Positions 8,060-15,502 of a stretch of DNA of 64,000 bases are shown one piece after another. The DNA is from a virus. Where the stretch lies: positions 62,001-126,000 of IMG/VR virus record IMGVR_UViG_3300046171_000314; one strand, 5' to 3'. The position numbers and the translations under genes are program-made. Within the stretch, counting starts at the first letter, position 1, and each line of letters begins with the position of its first letter. A model generated the notes under the pieces. It did no database searches, was not told where the DNA came from, and was given only the letters and a program-made list of their open reading frames with translations.

Positions 8060-8929
8060 ATGTATAATTTTGGATATACCAAACTCAACCAAGACATAGC
8101 AGAAACAATAAATTTCTTGGAAAGAAATTATAAACAAGAAATTAAATTGAAACCCCTGAAAGATGCCAATTGGAAAAAGTTGCTCACTTCCTTGAAAACT
8201 CTTGATAAGGCAAACATCAAGCAAGCCATAAGTCTTGCTGAGGCAATAGATGTGCGATACCTCGCCTCTACCTACGAATTTCTTCAACAAGTAGTTGAGG
8301 AATACGACATTGATGATCAAATAGAGCGGATGTCCTACTCAGGAGTCGGAGAATGGTTCAATATGATGAAGTGGGCTTGGCGAACCGAAATGGACAAAGA
8401 TTTTTACTCTTGGGTGTATCAAGGCAAAGCCATCTACTCAGGCAAGTTCGAAAAAGCAGTGTATAAGTATATGGGAATTAAGGATTACGAAGAAGTAATT
8501 GTAGAAGATCTTATTCTTGAGAAGCGAAACATCCTAATCGATTTTGAGGGAGGTCTTCTTCGAGAAAAATCAATAGATGCTGTTTGCACCACCACCTCCA
8601 TAATCTCTATGGGTGCTCGTACTCCTGTGGAAGTTTCAATTGAGAATATCGACAAGATAGACATATCTAATGCTCTATCTTACACAGACACCTCCCCTGA
8701 CGAGGACACTCGAATACAAAGAGGTGTTTTATACTTACAAATCCCATTCATAAACAACGAAACTTTTGAGTTAGACCATCGCAAGCCTCCAATCGTTGAA
8801 TGGACAGGCACATTACATTTCGTACAAGAAAACGGACAACCCCTGCCCCTTGATCAAGATGTGGGAGTAACACTTCGATTAAACTTCGACAGTGATTATC
8901 TGAGGGAACTTGGGGTAAAAAGTTGGTAA
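8060..8929 (+). CDS. hypothetical protein
   Basis: 289 residues; the ATG at 8060 follows a GAGGAG SD. The N-terminal half looks helical with many aromatic residues (EWFNMMKWAWRTEMDKDFYSW). The C-terminal half is rich in beta-type segments (RGVLYLQIPFINNETFELDH, TLHFVQENGQPLPLD). No signal peptide or membrane segment is seen and no family is recognised. It follows the amidohydrolase and ends at a bidirectional terminator. Confidence 0.75.
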   Translation: MYNFGYTKLNQDIAETINFLERNYKQEIKLKPLKDANWKKLLTSLKTLDKANIKQAISLAEAIDVRYLASTYEFLQQVVEEYDIDDQIERMSYSGVGEWFNMMKWAWRTEMDKDFYSWVYQGKAIYSGKFEKAVYKYMGIKDYEEVIVEDLILEKRNILIDFEGGLLREKSIDAVCTTTSIISMGARTPVEVSIENIDKIDISNALSYTDTSPDEDTRIQRGVLYLQIPFINNETFELDHRKPPIVEWTGTLHFVQENGQPLPLDQDVGVTLRLNFDSDYLRELGVKSW

Positions 8930-8945
8930 GGTTTCCCTAATAAGA

Positions 8946-8979
8946 AAAGCCCCCAAGATATTTCTATCGAGGGGGCTTT
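8946..8979. terminator. terminator between convergent genes
   Basis: Stem AAAGCCCCC/GGGGGCTTT with a loop of about 16 bases, followed by a T-rich tract on the plus strand. It lies between the rightward 8060-8929 gene and the leftward lipoprotein gene. Confidence 0.75.
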
Positions 8980-9001
8980 AATTTTTTGTGAATAAGGAGG
9001 A

Positions 9002-9166
9002 TTACTCAGAAGCGGTATCTTCACCTTCGCCCTCTTCTGACTCTTCATTTTCGGAAGAGGTATCTTCATTTTCCACTACTGATGTGTCAGATTCTTCCAC
9101 AGCAGTATCTTGTTCTTTATCTTCACAACCAAAAATTGTGATCAAAAATATAATAGTACTAATCAT
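9002..9166 (-). CDS. small acidic lipoprotein
   Basis: 54 residues. MISTIIFLITIFGCEDKEQD is a minimal lipoprotein signal: start, hydrophobic stretch and a lipobox-like TIFGC, with the cysteine at 14. The mature part is almost entirely Glu, Asp, Ser and Thr with imperfect repeats (EDTAVEESDTS, ENEDTSSENEESEE). It has a strong GGAGGTGACC SD. The positive charge normally found before the hydrophobic core is missing. A surface or periplasmic anchored acidic peptide could act in superinfection exclusion or envelope change, but this is inference. Confidence 0.7.
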   Translation of the reverse strand: MISTIIFLITIFGCEDKEQDTAVEESDTSVVENEDTSSENEESEEGEGEDTASE

Positions 9167-9348
9167 AGGTCACCTCCAATGTGAGATTAGACAAACAAGT
9201 ATATCGTAAATTATATTTTTTCGCCAAAAAATATAATGAGAGTCTATCTCTATTGTTGAACTTAAAGCAACATCACGACTCTTTTGTTTGCCTATATCCT
9301 CTGTAATATGTTGAGGATACTTGTGTCCTCTCTTAACAGAGGTGAGAC

Positions 9349-10675
9349 TTGAAAAGTTTGTATGTTATAGACACATCGGTTTTAATACACGACCCTGATT
9401 GCATATATAAGTTTGTGGGAAATGATGTAGCCATTCCGATATTCGTCATTGTAGAACTTGATGATTTGAAAGAGAAGAAGCATAAGCCCAACGTTGCTTA
9501 TGCCTCTCGTTGTGCATCAAGAACCATTCAAAATATCCATGAACTTGGAAACATTAGGGAAGGAGTTTACTTAGAAGAAGAAAATATAAATGTTAAAGTC
9601 ATCGGAACAACAGGAGGAGAAATCCAAGCCCTTCAAGATAGCACCAATCCTCGAAAAATGGATTTGTGGATTATGCAGTGTGCTCTTTCAATGAGAGAAG
9701 AATATGACAATGTGATTCTTGTGTCGAAGGACTTGAACCTAAGGCTTCTCTCAGAGGGAGAGGGGCTTGTCGCAGAGGACTATGAAAGCAATAAAGTACT
9801 TGTCAGTGAGGTGTATAAAGGATTCAGAGAAATAGGAGAGCAGGAAAGAGCAGCAGAAGTTTATATTCCCAACATCGAGATAGAGGCAGAAGAAATGGTA
9901 GATGAGCCAATTCCAAATGAATTTTACATAGCCACCTGTGAAAAGAGAGACTTCCTTTTCAAGAACTTAGCAGGGTATGTGAGACCTGTTTCAAAAGAAT
10001 TTTCAGACCAACATGTTTCAGTCTCCCCTAGAAACATCGAGCAAAGAATGGCTCTTGATATTCTGTTGAACCCTAATATATCTCTCTTGTGTTTGGTTGG
10101 GAAAGCAGGAACAGGAAAGACCTTCTTAGCCCTCGCAGCAGCATTAGCACAGATCCACAATGGGTATGAAAAGATTATACTTTCAAAGCCGATTATGGAT
10201 ATGGGGAACTCCATTGGATTCTTGCCCGGCGATTTGGATGAGAAACTTGCCCCCTTGGATGGAGTCATACTTCGACAACTTAGACCAACTTATTCCAACG
10301 AAAACCACGATTAGTTGGGGAGGCAAACAAAAGTCTGAACCCAATTGGAAGTACCTATTAGACACAGGGGCGATTGTGATGCAGCCTATCAACTCCATTA
10401 GAGGAAGAAGCATTTCGAACTCTATAATGATCATTGATGAAGCACAGAACCTCACACCACACGAAATAAAAACAATCATTACTCGTGCCGCTGAGGGCAC
10501 AAAGGTTGTTCTTATGGGTGATCCATTCCAAGTAGACAATCAGTTCCTTGATCGAAACTCTAATGGATTGACTTACGTCTGTGACAAGATGAAAGGGAGT
10601 CCTATTTTTGGGGCTGTGTTCTTTTCACAAGGCGTTCGCTCAGAGTTGGCAGAAGAAGCCGCCAATAGGTTGTAA
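9349..10675 (+). CDS. phoH: PIN-PhoH family protein, frameshifted
   Basis: The start is a TTG after a GAGGTGAG SD; no better start exists in frame. The N-terminus (LYVIDTSVLIHDPDCIYKF, then VELDDLK and LVSKDLNLR) is a PIN nuclease domain with its acidic residues. The C-terminal part is a PhoH ATPase: Walker A VGKAGTGKT, SKPIMDMGNSIGFLPGDLDEK, Walker B MIIDEAQN and GDPFQVD. The frame breaks at the C5 run near 10245. Removing one C gives EKLAPWMESYFDNL, which fits the PhoH family, and extends the frame to 10675. Total about 441 residues. PIN-PhoH proteins (PhoH2/YlaK type) are linked to ATP-dependent RNA unwinding and cleavage. Confidence 0.88.
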
Positions 10676-10677
10676 CA

Positions 10678-11046
10678 ATGATCTATTGGTATGTTTTCCT
10701 GTTCATTATATTAGAACTCACTATCTTCGTGAGGGGCAACGCTAAGTTTGTTTGGGGCTTAGAGTTGCACCCCTTACAATGGTGGATTTATGTGGGGTGG
10801 CTTAGTTCTCTTGTGGGTCTGACATCTTGGTGGGGTCTTGTACAAGAGATGGGGATTTGGAAGGCAACGGTCTTTGCGATGGCTCTCTCGTTTACCGTGA
10901 GTTTTCTTCTCAAGGCTTGGTTTTTCAACCCCCCTAGTCCAAGAAACTTTATTGCATTGGCATTATGTTGGTCGGCTGTATTTATCTCAGAGGGGCAGCC
11001 GACAGAAACGGAGGAAGAGGACACTAAAGAAGAACCTAATGATTAA
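10678..11046 (+). CDS. multi-pass membrane protein
   Basis: 122 residues starting three bases after the PhoH stop. Three or four hydrophobic segments are visible (about 3-20, 34-53, 62-85 and 90-104), rich in Trp. The tail is strongly acidic (PTETEEEDTKEEPND). The first segment could be a signal anchor. No family is recognised; holin-like or membrane-remodelling roles are possible but unsupported. It ends tail to tail with a leftward gene, overlapping it by 11 bases. Confidence 0.65.
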   Translation: MIYWYVFLFIILELTIFVRGNAKFVWGLELHPLQWWIYVGWLSSLVGLTSWWGLVQEMGIWKATVFAMALSFTVSFLLKAWFFNPPSPRNFIALALCWSAVFISEGQPTETEEEDTKEEPND

Positions 11047-11371
11047 TTGCTATCCAATTCTTTTTATGCCTTATCGTTTGCAAGCAGTGATAGGTTAGTT
11101 CTTCTTCATCCCCTTGTTGGGAATAAACATATATCAAAAACCCACAAATCAAAAAGACCCCTTGACCACTTGGATCGAGGGGCTGTTTTTTTTCAGCGAA
11201 GTACCATCGCTGTATGACAGACGATAAGTGTTCTTTAAGCATTTTGGTGTGGTTTTGCGGAGGTAATCTCAGAACCCACCAAAGAGCACGACCAAAAAAA
11301 CCCAAAGCCATTTTAGAAAGGACATTCCACACCCCAAACATCCGACAAAAGAATTTAATATCTTCGAGCAT
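11036..11371 (-). CDS. hypothetical basic protein
   Basis: 111 residues. It has aromatic and basic N-terminal sequence (MLEDIKFFCRMFGVWN, ALWWVLRLPPQNH) and a hydrophobic stretch (GVFLICGFLIYVYS, about 71-84) that could be one membrane segment. It overlaps the upstream zinc-ribbon gene by 17 bases and has an AAAGGA SD. No family is recognised. Confidence 0.55.
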   Translation of the reverse strand: MLEDIKFFCRMFGVWNVLSKMALGFFGRALWWVLRLPPQNHTKMLKEHLSSVIQRWYFAEKKQPLDPSGQGVFLICGFLIYVYSQQGDEEELTYHCLQTIRHKKNWIAINH

Positions 11372-11537
11372 CCTTTAAGTACCTCTTCCCCAACTCAGGC
11401 TTGAGACCCAATTCCTTGTGCCTCTTATCTCTTTCTTTTTCATAGGCTTTGCCACTAGAGCAACTACAAATGCCTCTCAACACTTTACCACCAAAGTAAC
11501 CGTTGGCATAACCACGACCACCACACTTAGGGCACAT
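11355..11537 (-). CDS. DnaJ-type zinc-ribbon small protein
   Basis: 60 residues. CPKCGGRGYANG and GICSCSSGKAY together give two Cys pairs like the CxxCxGxG repeats of the DnaJ zinc finger. The rest is a basic helix (YEKERDKRHKELGLKPELG). It starts inside the stop of the previous gene (TAATG), so it is translationally coupled. A zinc-binding adaptor is likely; the partner is unknown. Confidence 0.7.
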   Translation of the reverse strand: MCPKCGGRGYANGYFGGKVLRGICSCSSGKAYEKERDKRHKELGLKPELGKRYLKDARRY

Positions 11538-11860
11538 TATTTTTTCACTAAATTTGTGGTATCCGAGCCATCAGGTAAGCGATCACAGATCACCCCTGTC
11601 AAGTCTACGTTGTGTAGGGCAGATTTCAGTTCATTGAAAGATCTCTTCCAATCCTGTTCCATTACAACCTCTGTCCGACCCTCGTGTCCGTGAATAGACC
11701 TGACATCCCCCATGCTATCGTACATTGCAACAGAAGGAGTATCCGACAGCCAAGTAAGGGCGACTTTCCCATTATCAAAAATCACCCCTTGTGCGATTCT
11801 ACCTGTGCCACTAATCCCATTCTCATCTTCAATTCTTTGTAAATAAAATAATTTCGCCAT
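11537..11860 (-). CDS. conserved small phage protein (SGTGRIAQGV type)
   Basis: 107 residues from the ATG at 11860, chosen for its GGAG SD. The pattern FYLQRIEDENGISGTGRIAQGV, VALTWLSDTPSVAMYDSM and IHGHEGRTEVV is typical of a small uncharacterised protein found in many phages and bacteria. It is a probable beta-rich cytoplasmic protein. The function is not known. It is coupled to the downstream zinc-ribbon gene. Confidence 0.75.
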   Translation of the reverse strand: MAKLFYLQRIEDENGISGTGRIAQGVIFDNGKVALTWLSDTPSVAMYDSMGDVRSIHGHEGRTEVVMEQDWKRSFNELKSALHNVDLTGVICDRLPDGSDTTNLVKK

Positions 11861-11861
11861 T

Positions 11862-12215
11862 TCAATCTCCTTTACAGAGCAACCATTGATGTAATTTGTT
11901 TTCCCATTCATCTGAGAGTGTTCCTTTGAAGGGGGGTTGCCCCATATCTTCTTTTCTATAATTAAAGATCAAGTTCCGAAGCCTCCAAATGTTCGGAGGA
12001 ACTCGACAAGAGTGTTCTACTCTTCTATAAGGAGTACCCTTAAAGAAGCACAGAACTAATAAATGATGCCTCGCTTCAAATTTTGCTTCATTCAGTTTCG
12101 TCTGAAACCTTGACTTGAATCTGCTCTTCTTGTGGGTTTTCCTAATGATCCTACAAATGTGCTCAAACTTCTTTATTTCTAAGCGTAGTAACTCAAATTG
12201 AAGCCTATTCATCAT
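11862..12215 (-). CDS. hypothetical basic protein
   Basis: 117 residues, very basic, especially in the first half (RIIRKTHKKSRFKSRFQTKL), with several Cys and His. DNA or RNA binding is plausible from charge alone. It overlaps the HU-like gene by 11 bases and ends one base before the start of the next gene. No family is recognised. Confidence 0.6.
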   Translation of the reverse strand: MMNRLQFELLRLEIKKFEHICRIIRKTHKKSRFKSRFQTKLNEAKFEARHHLLVLCFFKGTPYRRVEHSCRVPPNIWRLRNLIFNYRKEDMGQPPFKGTLSDEWENKLHQWLLCKGD

Positions 12216-12492
12216 CTTCTTTGTTCAACTCTTGCTTAAGTTTCTTGCCACATTTGAAGGTAGCAATTGTCCTATCAGGAATCTTCAAAGGTTCGTTGGT
12301 TCTTGGATCTACCCCATCAAAGCCTTTTCTATCAGAAACATTGAATGTTCCAAAATCCGATAAAGTGACTTTATCCCCCTCAACAAGAGATTTCTGTATC
12401 TCTTCTAAAAAGGAATTGATCAGAAGGGTCAGTTCTTTCCTTGTTTTTCCGTGCTTCTTTGCCATCGCAGCAATAATTCTAGTCTTATTCAT
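12205..12492 (-). CDS. HU/IHF family DNA-binding protein
   Basis: 95 residues from the ATG at 12492 (SD GGAGAG). It has the full HU pattern: MNKTRIIAAMAKKHGKTRKE, then VTLSDFGTFNVSDRKG, the DNA-inserting arm segment DPRTNEPLKIP and FKCGKKLKQELN. These proteins bend and compact DNA as dimers. A phage copy could assist replication origin function, packaging or recombination. It lies right next to the large hairpin-rich non-coding region, which may be where it binds. It leads the leftward 12.5-11.0 kb operon. Confidence 0.92.
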   Translation of the reverse strand: MNKTRIIAAMAKKHGKTRKELTLLINSFLEEIQKSLVEGDKVTLSDFGTFNVSDRKGFDGVDPRTNEPLKIPDRTIATFKCGKKLKQELNKEDDE

Positions 12493-13089
12493 ATTCTCTC
12501 CGACTATCACTTCTACGGAAAAACATTGAAAGAATAACGAGATTTCAATTGAGAAAGAAAAAATCGCTATCTGTCTTCTGTGGTATAGTGTATTTATTGG
12601 GGTTAAGAATCGAGTTCTTGATTAGTTTCCTCTTGAGGAATTTTCTGTCTTTGTGCTGTTCAATTTTATATGTGTAATTGCTGTTATATTTTTCTTAGTT
12701 TCTATGGCAGTTTTACTTTTGGTAGTTTTATTTTTGGATAGTGTAGGTGGGTCTTTCAAGAGGGACTTAAATAAATTCAATTCTTAACCCTATATTTATT
12801 AAGATTGAATTCTTACATCTACATAAAGAAACAAAGGATAGGAATCCAATTCGATAGTCCTTTATGTTCTGTAAGTATTTAAACATCACCTGTGTAGATC
12901 CTTCCCTTTGGTTATTCAAACCAAGTATGAATCTTTGATGGCTCATACTTGGTAGGGGAGGCAGGTGAGTCTTCTTATTCAGAATAAGACGAAGTGTTCT
13001 TTATTCGAGATCAAGCGGTAACTCTCTCAATCAAGAATTAATCTTGTTGCCAAGATCGAACTTCTCGTACCAACGGTCAGTTGTAAAAA
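12493..13089. other. non-coding region with multiple hairpins
   Basis: About 600 bases with no credible gene, between leftward genes. Several inverted repeats are visible. TTCCTC/GAGGAA lies at 12627-12640. An AT-rich stem with arms of about 13 bases lies around 12774-12811 with CCCTATATTT in its loop. A perfect 10-base stem, CCAAGTATGA/TCATACTTGG, lies at 12921-12952. Further stems lie near 12975 and 13030. The region may be a replication origin, a structured RNA or a regulatory island; nothing seen decides between these. Confidence 0.55.
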
Positions 13090-13305
13090 TCAAAGAACGA
13101 GGCTTTTGGGGGCTTTCGTTTTAATCCCTAACCCCTCAGGAAATATGAAGATATTGATCGACACATCTTCTGATGCTTCTTTTCTGATGAGAATCTTTTG
13201 GGTATCGAAGCCATAGGGTTTCTCAATAGATCGGAGAACACAAGGAAAAAGCATTTTGATTGTATAGTAAAAATCCAATTCCTGCAATAATTTTTCAATA
13301 AGCAT
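13090..13305 (-). CDS. small hypothetical protein
   Basis: 71 residues, divergent from the next gene with only about 20 bases between starts. No clear SD precedes the ATG at 13305. The sequence has a beta-rich C-terminal half (VSINIFIFPEGLGIKTKAP). No family is recognised. The lack of an SD lowers confidence. Confidence 0.4.
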   Translation of the reverse strand: MLIEKLLQELDFYYTIKMLFPCVLRSIEKPYGFDTQKILIRKEASEDVSINIFIFPEGLGIKTKAPKSLVL

Positions 13306-13326
13306 AGAAGGGTAAAAGGAGAACTT

Positions 13327-13662
13327 GTGCCGAAGATAGCAAACCCATTGACAGGTGAAGAAGCCGAAAAAATATTATCCTCTTATGTGATCGATCTCTT
13401 GATGGGGAAGGGTTTAGTGTCTTTCCCCCTATCTTCTATCGGAACTCCTTCTCCTGTTGTGTTGGTTAAGGGAACGCACTCTTCGATTTACGTAGATCGA
13501 GATCAGTGGCAGACTTGTGTCCGACCTATCTTAGAAGATGAATCCTATAAAATATTAAAAACCCCAAAAGGTCGTGAGTTGACAAGAGGGCATGGGTATC
13601 ACCGTTGGCAAGATTTGATAGGAAAAGCCTTGAGAAAGAAGTTCAATTCAAACGGCTACTAG
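13327..13662 (+). CDS. hypothetical protein
   Basis: 111 residues starting with GTG after an AAAGGAG SD. It contains YVIDLLMGKGLVSFP and a basic C-terminus (GRELTRGHGYHRWQDLIGKA). No family is recognised. It is the first gene of the long rightward replication block. Confidence 0.65.
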   Translation: MPKIANPLTGEEAEKILSSYVIDLLMGKGLVSFPLSSIGTPSPVVLVKGTHSSIYVDRDQWQTCVRPILEDESYKILKTPKGRELTRGHGYHRWQDLIGKALRKKFNSNGY

Positions 13663-13666
13663 AATT

Positions 13667-13680
13667 ATTTCGGTATTGTG
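13667..13680 (+). promoter_or_regulatory. CGGTATT promoter box
   Basis: ATTTCGGTATTGTG lies 26 bases before the ATG of the small zinc-binding gene that opens the clamp-loader cluster. It matches the CGGTATA boxes at 18207, 24397 and 32756. Confidence 0.45.
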
Positions 13681-13705
13681 AAAGCATTCAAATAACGGAA
13701 TCACG

Positions 13706-13861
13706 ATGAAAGATATTATTGTTTGGGTGGCTTGCAGAGCCACAACTAAGTGTGAGGGTCAGCGAGCCAAGCAGGTACGACACATTAAAACAGAAGGTGG
13801 TGGTCACATCACCCATTACAGATGCTTAACTTGCAATAAAAAGTTTGTGGTGCGAGTATGA
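13706..13861 (+). CDS. small zinc-finger-like protein
   Basis: 51 residues. Cysteines in VACRATTKCEG and YRCLTCNKKF form two pairs as in a small zinc ribbon. The tail is basic. Its stop overlaps the start of the delta prime gene (ATGA), so it is coupled to the clamp-loader genes. The function is unknown; nucleic acid binding is likely from the zinc-ribbon pattern. Confidence 0.65.
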   Translation: MKDIIVWVACRATTKCEGQRAKQVRHIKTEGGGHITHYRCLTCNKKFVVRV

Positions 13862-14457
13862 CCGCACGACTTATTTATGGCAGTGGTGCTTACGATAAAG
13901 CCCTTGAAATCGCACATTCCTTGACCAAAAGAGTATACGACTTTGGTGGGGATAGTCTTTCGACAGAACAAGCCAAAGCAGCCACAGAGAAGATGATCTA
14001 TGCTCCCATAGGCTCAGACCTATGTTGTGTTGTTGTAGGTGCTGTGGATAATGCTAGGGGGTCTGCAACCGATGCTCTCTTGAAAAGCATAGAGGAACAC
14101 CCTGAGTTCATTTTACCCATCTTGTGGGCGAATGGGCTAGACCGTGTGCCCTCTACGATTCGTTCAAGGTGTTCCGCAGAGTGGACAAAAGATACAGACT
14201 TTGCTGATGACTTGTCTGAGTACCACAAATTGGTAGAGGCTTGTTTGGTGTCCGATTATCATATTGCTTTGATGTTGGGCACAGATATAATCTCCGAAAG
14301 TTCTGCGAAAGGATTGTTGATTGGTTTTTCTAAGGTGCTTTCCACGAAGTCTTTTGATAACCCTAAGGTATCTATTTTATGGCAAAGGGTTCGTGAGGCG
14401 TTGATGCAGAATTACCCTCTATCAAAGACAGAGGCATTGGGGGTTATATGTATCTAG
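13858..14457 (+). CDS. clamp loader delta prime-like subunit
   Basis: 199 residues. The segment ARGSATDALLKSIEEHPEF, followed by ILPILWANGLDRVPSTIRSRC, matches the AAA+ core of bacterial delta prime (HolB), including the SRC sensor motif. No Walker A is seen, as expected for an inactive AAA+ stator subunit. It is shorter than HolB (about 330), so the C-terminal collar may be reduced. It overlaps the delta-like gene by 10 bases, so the two are made together. It would place the sliding clamp on DNA with the delta and DnaX-like proteins encoded here. Confidence 0.75.
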   Translation: MTARLIYGSGAYDKALEIAHSLTKRVYDFGGDSLSTEQAKAATEKMIYAPIGSDLCCVVVGAVDNARGSATDALLKSIEEHPEFILPILWANGLDRVPSTIRSRCSAEWTKDTDFADDLSEYHKLVEACLVSDYHIALMLGTDIISESSAKGLLIGFSKVLSTKSFDNPKVSILWQRVREALMQNYPLSKTEALGVICI

Positions 14458-15407
14458 TTTATGGTGGTCACGAGTTCCTTTGTCGGAGGTCTATTAACGA
14501 CATTCGGAAGGCTATGACAGCAAAGGGTTTCTCGGTACACACTGTTTCCTCTGAAAACCTTGAAGAAGAGGCACAACCAATGTTGTCTCCTGTTTTATCT
14601 TTTATGGGGGGTTCTACTGAAAAGAGTGCCTTTGTAGTGGATGAGGGAGTGGAAGACCTTGACTTGGAGTATGCGTCTTCTCTCGAAAAGGATTTTGGAA
14701 TTCCAATTGTCTTATACTTGAATGGGTCTTTGCCAAGATCAAAAAAACATCCCTTACATTCTTTCATTAAAAAAATACCAAAGAAATGTGTCATTAAACA
14801 TCTTGTGCCAAGCACCTTCAAAGAACATGAGGTCGCTATCACCTTTGTCTTAGGGGAAGCCTCTCGATTAGAGAAAGAACTTAATTCTCAATTGGCAGAA
14901 GGAATTGTTAAAATTTCAGGAACAGATCTCGGTATTCTTTCTTTTGAAATCCTTAAAGCGAGTTATCTTGCTCACGATTCAAAGGAGTTGAAACCTGAAC
15001 ATTTTCGAACCATTTCTTCATTAGCCGAAACCTCTGCTCTTCCTCTTATCCAATCTATTTCAACAAAAAACTTGAAAGAAGTGTTGAAACAGTTTGGGAA
15101 GATGAGAACCACCTATCATCGAGATCCTACTTTGATGGTGTGTGGTTGGCTAGGGTCAGAGGTCTGTAAGTGGCTTACAACCGCTTCTGCTTTGAAGAAA
15201 GGATCAGTAAAACCAAGCGACCTAAATATTCATCCATATGTTTTTCAAAAAAATATCTTGCCTGCGGCAAAAAAATGGGGAGAAAATTCTCTGTTGAAAT
15301 TGCTACATATTATCTCAAATGTTGAAAGGTATGTAAAAACAGGCGGCAAGCACGCTCTTGATAGATTAGAGGTTGAACTTGTATTTCTGATCAAAGAGAA
15401 TCCTTAG
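14448..15407 (+). CDS. clamp loader delta-like subunit (HolA-like)
   Basis: 319 residues, close to the usual length of delta. It starts MYLVYGGHEFLCRRSINDIR, like the YLLYGEDxFL opening of HolA. It also has VLYLNGSLPRSKKHPL and a helical C-terminal collar with RTTYHRDPTLMVCGWLGSE and LLKLLHIISNVERYVKTGG. Delta is the clamp-opening wrench of the bacterial DNA polymerase III loader. Identity is supported both by the sequence pattern and by coupling to the delta prime-like gene. Confidence 0.75.
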   Translation: MYLVYGGHEFLCRRSINDIRKAMTAKGFSVHTVSSENLEEEAQPMLSPVLSFMGGSTEKSAFVVDEGVEDLDLEYASSLEKDFGIPIVLYLNGSLPRSKKHPLHSFIKKIPKKCVIKHLVPSTFKEHEVAITFVLGEASRLEKELNSQLAEGIVKISGTDLGILSFEILKASYLAHDSKELKPEHFRTISSLAETSALPLIQSISTKNLKEVLKQFGKMRTTYHRDPTLMVCGWLGSEVCKWLTTASALKKGSVKPSDLNIHPYVFQKNILPAAKKWGENSLLKLLHIISNVERYVKTGGKHALDRLEVELVFLIKENP

Positions 15408-15502
15408 TTAGGTTTTCGTTTCTCTTTTGATAAACATTACTATGATACCGCCATCTTCTAAAGGGCGAATCTCAAACCATCTAAAAAACTTGGAGTACAA
15501 CA

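Noticed and set aside
7853-8320. 155-residue minus-strand open frame
   Set aside because: It lies opposite the 8060-8929 gene, has no SD and an odd Phe/Ile-rich composition as expected from the reverse of a coding strand.
8988-9209. 73-residue plus-strand open frame rich in Ser
   Set aside because: It is the reverse of the lipoprotein gene, which has a strong SD and a lipobox.
11036-11046. overlap of convergent genes as a possible frameshift
   Set aside because: Both frames are complete with their own starts and stops; an 11-base tail overlap is normal in a dense phage genome.
12493-13089. tRNA gene in the non-coding region
   Set aside because: No cloverleaf with a TTC-type T arm and CCA-proximal acceptor pairing could be found; the stems seen are simple hairpins.
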